DNA of 64,000 nt from Planctomycetota bacterium (GTDB lineage: Bacteria > Planctomycetota > UBA1135 > GCA-002686595), in the NCBI GenBank assembly GCA_028278425.1, contig JANQEJ010000193.1, forward strand, positions 1 to 64,000. The letters are read 5' to 3'. Each line of letters opens with the position of its first letter. Position 1 is the first letter of the stretch. The notes under the pieces are model-generated. The model had not been told where the DNA came from. It was given only the letters and a program-made list of their open reading frames with translations, and did not search any database. Position numbers and translations under genes: made by a program. This document shows, piece by piece, positions 22,138 to 32,029 of the stretch.

Positions 22138-24366
22138 CTACTTCGGGAGCATCGGGCCCTCGCCGATGACGATGCGGTCCGGCGTGCCGATCATCGGCGC
22201 CTCGCCGTCCATGTCGAGGATGAGGGGGGAGACGCCTTCGGCGTGCAGCCAGCGGAGGAGCGAGAAGCTCTCCGAGAAGTGTCCCAGCCGGATGTAGTCG
22301 TGGTGGTTCACAGCCAGCCAATCGAGCATTCCCTGGAGCTGACGCTCGATCGACTCGAGACGCGGCAGCTCTTCCGTCTCCTCATCGGGCTCTTGCCCGA
22401 ACACGGTGACGGCGAAATGGCTGTCCGCGTTCTCCGAGGCCCCGTTCGTCGGCGCGGAAATCACCTGTAGGAGCCCGTGCTCCGGCACGCAGTGGATGCG
22501 GGAGTCGCGCTCGAAGAATTGCCAAGTCGCCGCACCGCTCAGATCGATCGAGCGCAACTTGTCGGGCATGGCGCGCCCGCCGTTGAGCATCGCTCCCTCC
22601 TGGCTCAGGAGCTCGACGTCGTTGAAGGAGAAGTCGATGCGGGTTACCGACCAGGCCAGCTCCCGGCCGAAGAGCGCCGGGTGGTGCACGACTCGACGTG
22701 GAAGCGCCGCAGAGGCCATCTGGATGCGCAAGACTTCGAGCTCGAGCGCCTCGACCACCGCCGCGTTGTTCGGGTTCGCGGTCCGGGCCCTTGCCTCCAG
22801 AGCGCGGAACTGCCGATCGATCTCGGACTGACCCTGCTCGTCGACGACGGCGAAGGGGTCCATGCTCATCAGCACGAGCACTGAGCCCTCCTGGAAGGCG
22901 GTCTGCCCGCGATGGGCGCCGGAGAGCACGGACAAGGCGCTGAAGAAGCTGTCAGCGAAGAGCGCGCGCGAAGCGACGAGCCGTGGCGCGCCGCCGTCTC
23001 CCTGTGCGGACACGACCAAGCGACCGAAACGACCGTCCTGCTCGTTCGCGATCCACGCCGCCGCGATCGGCGTGACGTCCGACGGGAAGTCGACGTCGCC
23101 GCCGGCGGCAACACCTCGCGCGCCGCGGGCCGAGAAACGAGCGCGACGGAACGAACGCGACACTTTGCGACCGGTTTCGGCCCCCATCGACCTCGCCCGG
23201 GCCATGTAGTTGCGCGAGGGCTTCGAGGTCTCGTAGGACGGTCGACTTCCGCCGCCGCCGCCACCACCACCTCCGCCCGAGGCGACGGCGTCCGTTGCCG
23301 TGGACGCGAAGTCCGCGGCCTCGAACGAGACCGAGACGTAGTCCGAGTAGTGCTGGGCCGAACGCGCCAGGGCCTTGGACAGCGAGCTTCTTCCCGCGGT
23401 CGGAGTGTCGTCGAGGAGCTGGGCCACCCGGTTGACCGCGCGCTCGGGCACCTCGACCTTGCCGGGCACTTTCCGCAGCGCAGCCTGTGCGAGCTGGTTC
23501 TGTCGCGACGGCAAGGCGTCCTCATACTCGATGAAACCGCGGAGCACCGGATCGTCGATCGACTTGAGACCCAGCTCGCCCTTCAGCTTCGCCACGCTCC
23601 TCAAGAAGTCGGCGTCCGCGGCGAGAGCACCGCTCCGCGACGACAACCCCTCCATCAGCTCCATCATCGCGCGCGCCGGCTCTGGGGGAGGCGCTCCGGC
23701 CTTGACCATGCGCGCGATAGCGTCGCGTGCGTTGCTGGACTCCGCGACCGCGCGGTCGAAGCTGAAGCCGGGCTTTCGGAAGACCTTCTCGGCGAGGTCG
23801 CGCACCTGCGAGAGGTTTCCGTCGGCGCAGACGTAGGCGAGCTGGTCGACGGCGTTCTGGACCGCCGGCGAGAGCCGTCCCGGATTGGGGGCGTGCGGCG
23901 CGAAGCGCATCGAGCCGGCGTCGGCGGAGCTGCCGAGCTCCCTCGCCCAGCCGCGGAGCTCGGCAAAGCGCGGGTCCTCGCGAAGAGCGCCGAAGCGCGA
24001 CTCTGCGTCGACGTAGATCGAGGCGAGGAGCTTACGTCCCTGGCCCGCCTCCGCCGCCTCGGCGCGAAGGTACAGCTCCTCGACGAGCGCTCGCGAGGAG
24101 AGGTCGTGGAGCTGCCACCCGTCGACGGCGAGGACGTCGTCGACGGCGGCGGCGACGCCCACCTCCTGCAAGCGAGCGACCGTGGTCCGGTGGCCGCTCT
24201 CGAGGCTCTCGACCATCAGGTCGCGCACTTCCGGGGCGCTCACCCAGCGGGCATCGAGCGCCTCCTTCGCGTGGCTCTCGCCGCAGCCGCCGGCCACGAG
24301 CGAGAGGCCGAGCGTCAGGAGGCCGAGGCTGGCTCGTCCGAGATTACGAAAGTCAGTCAACTTCAT
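22138..24366 (-). CDS. Large hypothetical lipoprotein (742 aa)
   Basis: The N-terminus is a lipoprotein signal with an LVAGGC lipobox (Cys at about 28). Residues 30-350 are helical and charged. A run of ten glycines (about residues 370-379) separates them from a second, basic then beta/alpha half ending VIGEGPMLPK. I do not recognise a catalytic family. It should be tethered in the envelope. The ATG at 24366 is preceded by a GGAGAGAG element. It starts 44 bp after the TIR gene on the same strand, so the two are probably cotranscribed. The Gly run looks like a flexible linker between two domains. Confidence 0.8.
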   Translation of the reverse strand: MKLTDFRNLGRASLGLLTLGLSLVAGGCGESHAKEALDARWVSAPEVRDLMVESLESGHRTTVARLQEVGVAAAVDDVLAVDGWQLHDLSSRALVEELYLRAEAAEAGQGRKLLASIYVDAESRFGALREDPRFAELRGWARELGSSADAGSMRFAPHAPNPGRLSPAVQNAVDQLAYVCADGNLSQVRDLAEKVFRKPGFSFDRAVAESSNARDAIARMVKAGAPPPEPARAMMELMEGLSSRSGALAADADFLRSVAKLKGELGLKSIDDPVLRGFIEYEDALPSRQNQLAQAALRKVPGKVEVPERAVNRVAQLLDDTPTAGRSSLSKALARSAQHYSDYVSVSFEAADFASTATDAVASGGGGGGGGGGSRPSYETSKPSRNYMARARSMGAETGRKVSRSFRRARFSARGARGVAAGGDVDFPSDVTPIAAAWIANEQDGRFGRLVVSAQGDGGAPRLVASRALFADSFFSALSVLSGAHRGQTAFQEGSVLVLMSMDPFAVVDEQGQSEIDRQFRALEARARTANPNNAAVVEALELEVLRIQMASAALPRRVVHHPALFGRELAWSVTRIDFSFNDVELLSQEGAMLNGGRAMPDKLRSIDLSGAATWQFFERDSRIHCVPEHGLLQVISAPTNGASENADSHFAVTVFGQEPDEETEELPRLESIERQLQGMLDWLAVNHHDYIRLGHFSESFSLLRWLHAEGVSPLILDMDGEAPMIGTPDRIVIGEGPMLPK

Positions 24367-24410
24367 GGATACGGGTCTCTCTCCGCATGAGGTCTTGCGT
24401 GCATGTCAGG

Positions 24411-25388
24411 TCAATCGAGGCGTGGGCTTCCCAGTGACCCGACAAACGCGTTCGCCGCTTCGGTGGAAACGGGATTGCGCAAGGCCCAGCGCGAGCACGG
24501 GGTCATCAGGAGGGCGGCGAGCGTTCGCCGCCCCTTCATCCCCGCCGTGCGCAGGATCGAGGTCCAGAGCCGCACGGGGGGGGTGGTCTCGGGCACAGGG
24601 AGCTCTGCTTCTTGCAGCAGGATCTGCTCTTCGGTGAATCCGTCCGGGAAAGCCGCAAGCACGAGACGCCGCGCCTGGTCGAGCGTCGCGCGTGCCTTCT
24701 CCGGAGTGTTCAGGTGCACGGCGAGGGCGTGGACGACGTCCTGAGGCACCTCGCTCACGTGAACCATCGGTCCGACGGGGATGGCGGCGAGCGTCCGCGC
24801 CGCCGCCTCGATGTCCCGGTCGCGCAACCGTGCGGGCTCGGGCCGGCGGCGCTCGATCACCTCGACGAGCTGCTCGAGCGCCTCCCACTCCGAGCGAAGT
24901 TCGAGCGGGAGATCGCGAGCGCGTCCGCCGTTGCGTTCCAGCTCTCCGAGCGCGTCGCGCAAGAGCGCGCAGTCGAGCACCGGCGTCTGCATGGTGCGCA
25001 GGCTCAGATCGAGCAATCCGGCGCGAACGCCGTCGAGCTCGCGATGGCGCAGGTCGTCGACGATGCAGGTGACGAGCTTCTTGTTCGTGTCCGCGTAGGT
25101 CAGCTCGTCACGGATCACGTCCATTTTCGCGAGCAGCGCCCGCGAGAGGCAGCCGAGCACGACGATGGAACCGCGCAGGGCCTCCTGGATGCTGCCGGCC
25201 CAGCGCTCGCCCGCGTCGATGCCGCCGATCTCGTGCCGCGCGAGGAAGTCTCCGTCGAGCCCAAGGCCGCCCTGTCCCGCTCCAGGCCGATCGACCCAGA
25301 CCGGTTGCCCGAGGTACGCGAGCGCGCGCACGAGCGGGCGGATCCGGGTCGCCTTGTCCTCCGAGGCGTGACAGATGAAGACGTACAC
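24411..25388 (-). CDS. TIR-like protein with C-terminal helical domain
   Basis: This protein opens at once with a TIR-like domain: VYVFICHASEDK, then a PVWVDRPG strand and SIVVLGCLSRALL, with a Glu in IRDELTYAD at the usual acidic position. After a helical linker, residues about 215-300 form a compact helical unit that may be an effector-associated-type adaptor domain. It lacks the membrane segments of the TIR protein at 18768. The GTG at 25388 was preferred because the domain begins there and purine-rich GGAGAGAG lies upstream; a GTG at 25415 would add nine residues. It precedes a lipoprotein gene in the same unit. A defence or signalling role is inferred. Confidence 0.75.
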   Translation of the reverse strand: MYVFICHASEDKATRIRPLVRALAYLGQPVWVDRPGAGQGGLGLDGDFLARHEIGGIDAGERWAGSIQEALRGSIVVLGCLSRALLAKMDVIRDELTYADTNKKLVTCIVDDLRHRELDGVRAGLLDLSLRTMQTPVLDCALLRDALGELERNGGRARDLPLELRSEWEALEQLVEVIERRRPEPARLRDRDIEAAARTLAAIPVGPMVHVSEVPQDVVHALAVHLNTPEKARATLDQARRLVLAAFPDGFTEEQILLQEAELPVPETTPPVRLWTSILRTAGMKGRRTLAALLMTPCSRWALRNPVSTEAANAFVGSLGSPRLD

Positions 25389-25415
25389 GAGGGCTCTCTC
25401 CGCTCCCAGGCACAC

Positions 25416-26129
25416 GGGTTGTAGGCCGGGCGGTCGCGCGCTGATGGCAAGGGCTCCGCGCGTGACCGGGCATCGGGCGAGCGCGTCCGACGCAGCTCAG
25501 GGTAGCACGAGGCGCGGATTGCACCGCTTCGGAGAAGGGAATCCGGGCATCGGATGGCTCGCGGAGGACTTCGGTGTGCTTGCTGTCGCGGAAGCAGACA
25601 CGCGGCTCGGCTAGGAGCCCGCCCGCCTTCTGACCAGCGCGATTCTCACCGGCCGCCGCCGTCGCCCCCGAGGACGCCCGGGGCCCCGTCGCCGCCCGGC
25701 ATCTGACCGGGACCACCGTGGACGTTCCCGAGCACGGCGATCTCGCTGCGCGACTCCAGCGTGACCGTCGTCTCGCCGTCGAACGCGAGGAGTTGGCCTG
25801 CGGTCCGGATCGGGCCGAGGCTCCAACCCGCAGGAGCAAGAGAGAAGGAGCGCCTCGCGGCGGGGGAAGCCTTTGTTCTCGCCGTTCCGTTCGGTCGCAT
25901 CACACCAGTCGGAGCGGGCGCGAGCACGCCGCGTTAGGTCAACGGCGACGACATCACTGACATACGCCTCCCGCGTTCGCGGTCTTGGCTGATCGATCGA
26001 GCGGGTACTCGGTCCGCTGGCGATTTGGCGGTTGCGAGAACTGAGGGCCATCGGTGCGACGCTGATCGAGGGAACGAAATCAGTCGTCCGTGTTCACAGC
26101 GCGCGCCGAGACGCGCGGGAGGAAGCCTC
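25416..26129. other. 714-bp region with a transposase remnant and a weak small ORF
   Basis: This gap separates two divergent units and should contain both promoters. On the minus strand about 25895-25946 encodes PLT-stop-RGVLAP, matching the IS91-type LTYHGVLAP element with a stop in place of Tyr. The same strand has a 93-codon open frame at 25646-25927 with no recognisable family and a Gly-rich end; I treat it as doubtful. The rest shows nothing identifiable. Confidence 0.4.
25895..25946 (-). pseudogene. Second IS91-family transposase C-terminal fragment
   Basis: About 17 codons on the minus strand read PLT-stop-RGVLAPAPTG, similar to the LTYHVVLAPE segment at 20040-20152 and in the same orientation. 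The DNA (25917-25946) matches 20077-20105 over about 29 bp with three mismatches and a short indel. The in-frame stop shows it is dead. The two fragments bracket the FG-GAP, lipoprotein and TIR genes. Confidence 0.45.
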
Positions 26130-29100
26130 ATGTCGATTCGAAGCCGCCGTTCCGTTGGCACGTTGCGTCCGTTCGCCCAATGGTTCCTCTTCGCCGTCGT
26201 CTGCGGCTGGCCGCTTCAGGCTCAGACCAACGAGTACATGGACAAGGATAACGTCGAGGGGACATACGTGCAGTTGGCCGCCTTCCCCATTCGCCCCGTC
26301 GTGCACCTGCCGCAATTCGGCGAGCTCTGGGCGGTCAACCAGCACGCGAGCGAGGTCCAGCGCTTCGACGCGAACGCGACCGGGAACGACGTGAGTCCTT
26401 CGTTGACCGTGCCCGTCGCGTGGGGACCGGTGTCCGTCGCCTATTGGGAAGGGAGCGGAGGAAGTTGCGGCGACGAGATCCTCGTGGTCTGCCGCGGTTC
26501 GTGGGCCGTGGTCCGGATCGACCGGGCTTCCGGCGATCTCGTCGGAGTCATCCAACTCCGGCCGTCCGACTCCCTGCCGAACAACATCAGCGTGACCGCA
26601 CGCATGGGGGTCATGGCGGAACCCGGCGACATCGTCGTCGACGACGACACCGACATGGCTTTCGTCTCCTGTACGGCGTCGGACAGCGTGCTCCAGATCG
26701 ATCTCTGCACGGAGAGCCCCGGCGAAGACCCGATCGTGCGCGTCTTCAACGAGAAGGACGACGTCGACTTCCGCTGCAAGAGCCCGCTCTTCCTGTCGCT
26801 GGAGGACGACGGCACCGTTCTCGTGACACCGCTCACTTCGGGGAACAACACGATCTGGATGAACGAGCCCGGCGGCGGTTCTCTGAACGCGGGGACGAGC
26901 GTCGTCGACCTGACCGATACGTCCATCGCTGCCGAGCCGCTGCCGGACGACGACCTCTTTCGGATCACGCCGCTGGTCGAGGACGCCTCGGGCACGGTGA
27001 CGGACAAGGGGACGGTCAAGGTGGCCGCCAAGGCGCTCGGCACGCTGCTCTTCTCGCACGATCGCAACGACGCGGGTGATCTCTGGGTGCTGAACACCGA
27101 TGCGGTGAACGCCGAGGAGCAAGGGGAGCCGAACATCACCGGGCGCTTCGTGCGAAGCCGCATCACGACGCTGTCCGCGTCCGGTGGGCCGCCGACCTTC
27201 ATCGACCTCGATCCCGTGAGCGCGGGAGGCGCCCAGCCGGACGATCGCGCCGTCGGGCAGCCCTTTGCGCTCGCGTTCAACGACTTCGACCAGGCCTTCG
27301 TGACGGGACTCTTGACCGACAACGTCGCGGTGGTCGACAGCGGGGGCGTCGTCGCGGAGTGGAAGCTCGACGAGGCGGATTCCAGACTGCGCGCGCTTCC
27401 GCGGGGGATCCTCGTCAAGGAGACGACGACCGTCAGCACGGGAACCGTGATCGTCTACTGCTGGGGCGACAACAAGTTGCGCGAGTACGACTACGACCTC
27501 GGCGTGCCCTCAGACCCGGCGACCTTCGTCCGGTCTTACGACCTGGGCGCCGACCCCGCGCCGCAGGACATTCGCGAAGGCCGCGGGCTCTTCTTCAACG
27601 GCAACCTGTCGGAGCTCGGGAACATCTCCTGCGCGAGCTGCCACGTGGACACCGGGGCGGACCAGGTGGTCTGGAACCTGGGCAACCTCCTGAAGGAGAA
27701 CGACGCGGGGACCGAGACCATCTCGATCGACGACAAGGGCGGCATGGTGACGCAGACGATGGTCGGACTCGAGCGGCTCGCTCCCTTCCATTGGCGGGGC
27801 GAGCGCCAGCTCGCCCATTTCAATGAGTTCGGCGTGCCCGGACTGCTCGGGGGCGAGGAGATGAACGACGACGCGTTTGGGAAGTTCGAAGCCTTCGTCT
27901 TCTCGCTGGCGAACCCGGCCAACCCCAACCAGAACCGCGCGCGGGTCATCGATGACGGTATCAAGGTCGCCCACGACCTCGGGCCCGGCTTCGTCCAGAA
28001 GCCCAGGCGGGGCCAGCAGATCTTCCGCGACAACGAGATGTTCAAGGACAACGGCGCTCCGAGCGAGCCGGCGAACTTCCGCTGCAGCACGTGTCATCCC
28101 CAGCCCACCGGGACGAACAACGACTTCCACGACGAGGTCTTCGGCATCACGCGACCCCGTCGCGCGATGCTGAAGCCCACGGCCTTTCACGAGCTCTGGC
28201 GCAAGCAGCAGACGCCGTTCGAAATCGAGCTCGTCGCCTCGCCGGTGAACGTCTTCGACGAGGTCGCCTTCCTCGGCCAGGGCTTCACCCACACGGGCGA
28301 GTTCAAGGACATGTTCGAGTTCGTGCACTCCATCACGGCCTCGGACGATCGGGACCAGGACGCGCTCGACATGACGTCCTTCCTGAACCAGTGGGACCAG
28401 GGGCTCGCGCCTAGCGTGCACTACTCCTACTTGTTGGATGCCTCGTCGCCGCAACCGGAAGCCAGCATCGAGCTGGCCGGGTTCCTCGTCCGCGAGGCCA
28501 TCGAGCGGGATTGCGGCATCGCCGTCCTAGGCGAGGTGCTCGACTCGCAACAGCAACTGAAGTCGCGGCGCTGGTTCTTCGACCGCCACAAGGGAGCCAA
28601 CGGGCTCTTCGTCTGCGAAGACTCGAACTTCAACGATCGCACGATCACGCAGTTCACCGACGCGGCCCAGCAGGAGACCAACCTCTTCATCGGCATGCCG
28701 GTCGGCATGGCGGAGCGCTTTGCAGTCGACTACGACATGGACGGCTGCGTCAACTTCGACGATAACGAACCGAACAACCCGGACGTGTCGTGCGTTCAGA
28801 ATCCTCCCGTTCCGACCTTCACCGAAGGCCCCACGAAGCGCTGGGAGACGAGCAAGGTCGCGCGCATCTACTTCGATACGGACCAACCGACGACGGCCGT
28901 CGTCCGCTACCGGCGCAACTTGACGGGCACGCCCTGGAGAACGGTGGAGAGCTCCGAGTTCTCGCGGACCCACGCCGTCATCCTGAACGACCTGCACCCG
29001 CAGACGGTCACAACAGCAAGCTGGATGGAGCCGCAGCCGATGGCGGTCCCGATGGACTACCTGGTCGAAGTCGAGGTTACGAACCGCGGAGGCTTGACCT

Positions 29101-29825
29101 CGCCGACGGCGAGCCTCTCCTTTCAGACCGACCCTTTCCTCGCGCCTCCGGTCGGGTTCTTCCCCGAGAGCAACCTGAAGGAGCGCCAACGCCTGACGCG
29201 CTCGATGATCTCGGACCTCGACTTCGAGGTAACGAGAAACGGGGACACGATCAGCGGAGTCGTGGACGTGAGCGTCAACTTCCAGCGCGGCGGCGACTAC
29301 GACACGACGGGCGAGTTCCAGCGCCCGCCGGCCCAGGACCGCATCGTGATCGGCCGCGTGTTCGCGACGCAGACCGCCGCCTCGACGGCGGACCGGCACT
29401 TCGGCATCACTCCGAACCCGCTGCCGGGGACGCTCTTGGCCGGCGAGGTGAGCCTGGACGTCCCCCCGGACAAGACGCTAGAGGTGACCGGGGCCACCGG
29501 AGGCTATGACGCTCCGTTTCTGATCAACGCGGTAAGAACGAACGGGATCGACGGCGTAGCCCGGATCGAGTTCGACTTCAGCGCCCAGGCCTTCCACCTG
29601 GCGCGGCAGGACGAGCTGCTCTTCGTGGTCGATGCCGTCATCGAGATCGTCGACGAGGCCGAGTGGAGCACTACGGTGACCAACCACGTGAACGGCAATC
29701 CGCTGGTTCTGCCTGTGAATCATACGAACCCGAGCTACCCCGAGAACAACATCTTCGCCCTGACGCAATGGAGCTTCCCGGACACCGGCGAGGCGCAGGC
29801 CGCGAGAACCGAGGTGATTCCCTGA
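26130..29825 (+). CDS. Secreted beta-propeller/cytochrome c protein
   Basis: This 1231-aa protein starts with a signal peptide ending near PLQAQTNE. The first 450 residues form a YVTN/WD-like beta-propeller with repeated blades such as ELWAVNQHASEVQRFD and DMAFVSCTASDSVLQID. Two haem c-binding motifs follow, CASCH (about residue 501) and CSTCH (about 652), in a region like the di-haem cytochrome c peroxidase/MauG superfamily. The C-terminal 350 residues are fibronectin-like beta domains. It is probably periplasmic or surface-exposed and redox-active; partners are unknown. A GGAGGA sits before the ATG. It is divergent from the TIR/lipoprotein unit and convergent with the next gene. Confidence 0.88.
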   Translation: MSIRSRRSVGTLRPFAQWFLFAVVCGWPLQAQTNEYMDKDNVEGTYVQLAAFPIRPVVHLPQFGELWAVNQHASEVQRFDANATGNDVSPSLTVPVAWGPVSVAYWEGSGGSCGDEILVVCRGSWAVVRIDRASGDLVGVIQLRPSDSLPNNISVTARMGVMAEPGDIVVDDDTDMAFVSCTASDSVLQIDLCTESPGEDPIVRVFNEKDDVDFRCKSPLFLSLEDDGTVLVTPLTSGNNTIWMNEPGGGSLNAGTSVVDLTDTSIAAEPLPDDDLFRITPLVEDASGTVTDKGTVKVAAKALGTLLFSHDRNDAGDLWVLNTDAVNAEEQGEPNITGRFVRSRITTLSASGGPPTFIDLDPVSAGGAQPDDRAVGQPFALAFNDFDQAFVTGLLTDNVAVVDSGGVVAEWKLDEADSRLRALPRGILVKETTTVSTGTVIVYCWGDNKLREYDYDLGVPSDPATFVRSYDLGADPAPQDIREGRGLFFNGNLSELGNISCASCHVDTGADQVVWNLGNLLKENDAGTETISIDDKGGMVTQTMVGLERLAPFHWRGERQLAHFNEFGVPGLLGGEEMNDDAFGKFEAFVFSLANPANPNQNRARVIDDGIKVAHDLGPGFVQKPRRGQQIFRDNEMFKDNGAPSEPANFRCSTCHPQPTGTNNDFHDEVFGITRPRRAMLKPTAFHELWRKQQTPFEIELVASPVNVFDEVAFLGQGFTHTGEFKDMFEFVHSITASDDRDQDALDMTSFLNQWDQGLAPSVHYSYLLDASSPQPEASIELAGFLVREAIERDCGIAVLGEVLDSQQQLKSRRWFFDRHKGANGLFVCEDSNFNDRTITQFTDAAQQETNLFIGMPVGMAERFAVDYDMDGCVNFDDNEPNNPDVSCVQNPPVPTFTEGPTKRWETSKVARIYFDTDQPTTAVVRYRRNLTGTPWRTVESSEFSRTHAVILNDLHPQTVTTASWMEPQPMAVPMDYLVEVEVTNRGGLTSPTASLSFQTDPFLAPPVGFFPESNLKERQRLTRSMISDLDFEVTRNGDTISGVVDVSVNFQRGGDYDTTGEFQRPPAQDRIVIGRVFATQTAASTADRHFGITPNPLPGTLLAGEVSLDVPPDKTLEVTGATGGYDAPFLINAVRTNGIDGVARIEFDFSAQAFHLARQDELLFVVDAVIEIVDEAEWSTTVTNHVNGNPLVLPVNHTNPSYPENNIFALTQWSFPDTGEAQAARTEVIP

Positions 29826-29843
29826 CGATGGGGCGCTTGGACG

Positions 29844-31769
29844 CTAGTCGCGTTCGTCCGGGATCAACACCGTCGCGGGCTTCGCGGCTTCGAGACGCGC
29901 TTCCGCCCACGCGCCGGTCTCTCCTTCGACGCGAACCGTGGCCTCGGTGGCGACTCCGGTGAGGACCTTGAACTTCCCGTGCTCGTCCGTCGAGGTTCGG
30001 CCGAGGAGCTCCGCCACCTCGGGGGGCCAATCTGGAATGCCGATCACCTGCACGCTGGCTCGGGGCGCGACTTCTCCGCCGGAGGTGTGCACTTCGCCGC
30101 TCATGAAGACGGCGTTGTGGAGGATGACCTCGACGTCCTCGTTGTCGCCGGGGAGTACCTGAAAAGAGGTTTGGGCGTACCCTCCCCGCCCGTCCAGGAA
30201 GATGTAGAGGTTGTAGTCGCCGACGGGCAGCGCGTCGAATTCGATCGGGTTGCTCCAGGAATGCGCCGACGCCGTCACCTCGTGCACCCGGTCGACGAGC
30301 ACGTACTGCAAGGGCCCGCTGCGGTTGGGCTCGACGAGGCCGTCGGTCCGCGCGAAGACGCGCACGCGTCCCTGGTCGCGATAGCGGAGCACGACGTCCC
30401 GCCCCCCCGGGGTGACCTCGATCTTCGGCGTCGCGCCGAGCTTCCTGTGGTTCGCGACCAGCGTCATCTCCTCGTGCGGGTCACGGAACAGCCGGAAACG
30501 GCCTTGCTCGTTCGTGTAGGCTCGCTCGATCCCGGCGACGGAGACGTCGTGGTGGTGCGTCAAGGGTCCCGCCGTGACCGCCGCGTCGGGCACCGGCTCA
30601 CCGGCCGTGTCGAGGACGATCCCCGCAACGTGGTCGTCGGCGTCCAACGCGTGGAGCTCGATGCGGCGAACCAGTTTGCCGCCGCCGACCGCGGTGGTGA
30701 CGATCTCCACCTCCGGCGAGTAGCCGCTCTTGCCGGCGCATATCTCGTAGACGCCGTCGGTGACCAGCAGGCGCACCCGGCCCGCGGCGTCCGTGACCTG
30801 TGCGCCGACGGAACCGGGCGCCTTCCCGTCGACCCGGGCCAAGCGTAGGTCCGCGCCCTCCACCGGCGCGCCCTCCTGATCCACGAGCTCCAGCTCGAGC
30901 TCACCGAGCGTCACGCGAACGTCCGCACCCGTCGGCGACCGCAGCTCCGCGGTGGGGACCTCGACGGCGGCGAGCGGGGACTTGTCGGCGAAGAACGTCA
31001 GCAGGAAGCGCTCGGGGATGCGGTCGGCGCGGGCCAGGATCGTGAAGCTCGCGTCCTTCTCCAAGGTCGTGCTCCCCGCATAGATCGGGATCGTTATGGC
31101 CCCGGTCGGCGAGACGTGTGCCGCTAGCGAGACGCCCTCGAGGGGATCGCGGTTCGTCACGAGCCGTCCGCGCAGATCGATCGTGGTGCGCGCGTACAGG
31201 AGCATCTCCGGCTCCAGACGGGCCGTGCCGAGAAAGAGGCGCTCCCGTTGCCCGTCGGTGATGAGGACGTCGCAGGTCCGTCCCTCCCGCCACGTGCCCG
31301 CGGGTAGATCGAACTCGAACACACCTCCCTCCCCGGTGATCGCTTTCACCGAGCTGCCTCTCGGAGCGTCCTCGAAGGCAGGCGGGCGCAGGGTGATCGT
31401 CGCACCGACCACCGGCAGGCCATACGCCTCGTCCAGAACCACTCCCGCGACGCGAAACGAGTCGGTGGGCGGGACGCTTGCAGCTTGGAGTTCCTCCGCC
31501 AGGTCGCCCGGCGCAACGCGTGACGGCGGATCCTGACCGGAAACGGGCTCGATCTCGGCAAGCGGGGGCAGAGGCTTTTCTCTGAGCTCCGCCCGCAGAA
31601 TGCGGCCGGTGTCGATGGAGGCCGAACGAGCATCCGGAAACGGGAACCACCAAATGACCGCGGCCCCCAGCAAAAGGGCCGCGGTCAGGAGCGCGGAGGC
31701 GCGGCTGGAGATCCCTGCCCGCCTCGCGTTTACTCCGCTGCGTGGTGACCCGGTTCGCGGGTCGCTCAA
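29844..31769 (-). CDS. Membrane-anchored carboxypeptidase-regulatory-like domain protein
   Basis: This 641-aa protein has one N-terminal membrane segment (about 21-41) and then a series of beta-sandwich CarboxypepD_reg-like repeats. These are recognisable by GVVLDEAYGLPVVGATITL, GIVLDTAGEPVPDAAVTAG and similar strands, each followed by a GxFRL-type closing strand. No peptidase residues are present, so it is probably structural or carbohydrate-binding on the periplasmic side. The TTG start at 31769 overlaps the TGA of the Cys-rich peptide gene by four bases (TTGA). A GTG at 31808 would overlap that gene further and add basic residues of poor quality. Confidence 0.78.
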   Translation of the reverse strand: MSDPRTGSPRSGVNARRAGISSRASALLTAALLLGAAVIWWFPFPDARSASIDTGRILRAELREKPLPPLAEIEPVSGQDPPSRVAPGDLAEELQAASVPPTDSFRVAGVVLDEAYGLPVVGATITLRPPAFEDAPRGSSVKAITGEGGVFEFDLPAGTWREGRTCDVLITDGQRERLFLGTARLEPEMLLYARTTIDLRGRLVTNRDPLEGVSLAAHVSPTGAITIPIYAGSTTLEKDASFTILARADRIPERFLLTFFADKSPLAAVEVPTAELRSPTGADVRVTLGELELELVDQEGAPVEGADLRLARVDGKAPGSVGAQVTDAAGRVRLLVTDGVYEICAGKSGYSPEVEIVTTAVGGGKLVRRIELHALDADDHVAGIVLDTAGEPVPDAAVTAGPLTHHHDVSVAGIERAYTNEQGRFRLFRDPHEEMTLVANHRKLGATPKIEVTPGGRDVVLRYRDQGRVRVFARTDGLVEPNRSGPLQYVLVDRVHEVTASAHSWSNPIEFDALPVGDYNLYIFLDGRGGYAQTSFQVLPGDNEDVEVILHNAVFMSGEVHTSGGEVAPRASVQVIGIPDWPPEVAELLGRTSTDEHGKFKVLTGVATEATVRVEGETGAWAEARLEAAKPATVLIPDERD

Positions 31770-32029
31770 TAGCTGCAGCCGCAGCCGTCGCCGTCGGGGT
31801 CGTCCCACGCAAACTCGCCTTCGTCGGCGTCAACGGCAATCGTGCACTTCGGACTGCCGCTTTGGATGCTGCAGTCATGGTTCATGTTGCCGCAAGTAGC
31901 CCCCGCAAAGGTACAGTCGGGGTCGGTGAGGAGATCGGGGTTGAGCTTGCCAAGCCCGTCAGCAAAGGAGACTGCGGATGCAGTCGCGAAGATCAGGGCC
32001 GCAAGGCCCAACGGGAGAAGACGCACCAT
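31766..32029 (-). CDS. Small secreted Cys-rich protein (87 aa)
   Basis: A clear signal peptide (MVRLLPLGLAALIFATASA) gives a mature peptide of about 65 residues with six cysteines, many acidic residues and the ending DGDGCGCSY. The family is unknown. The spacing suggests a small disulfide- or metal-stabilised domain. A GAGG lies about eight bases before the ATG. Its stop overlaps the TTG start of the downstream membrane-anchored protein, so both are likely translated as a pair and may act together in the envelope. Confidence 0.75.
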   Translation of the reverse strand: MVRLLPLGLAALIFATASAVSFADGLGKLNPDLLTDPDCTFAGATCGNMNHDCSIQSGSPKCTIAVDADEGEFAWDDPDGDGCGCSY

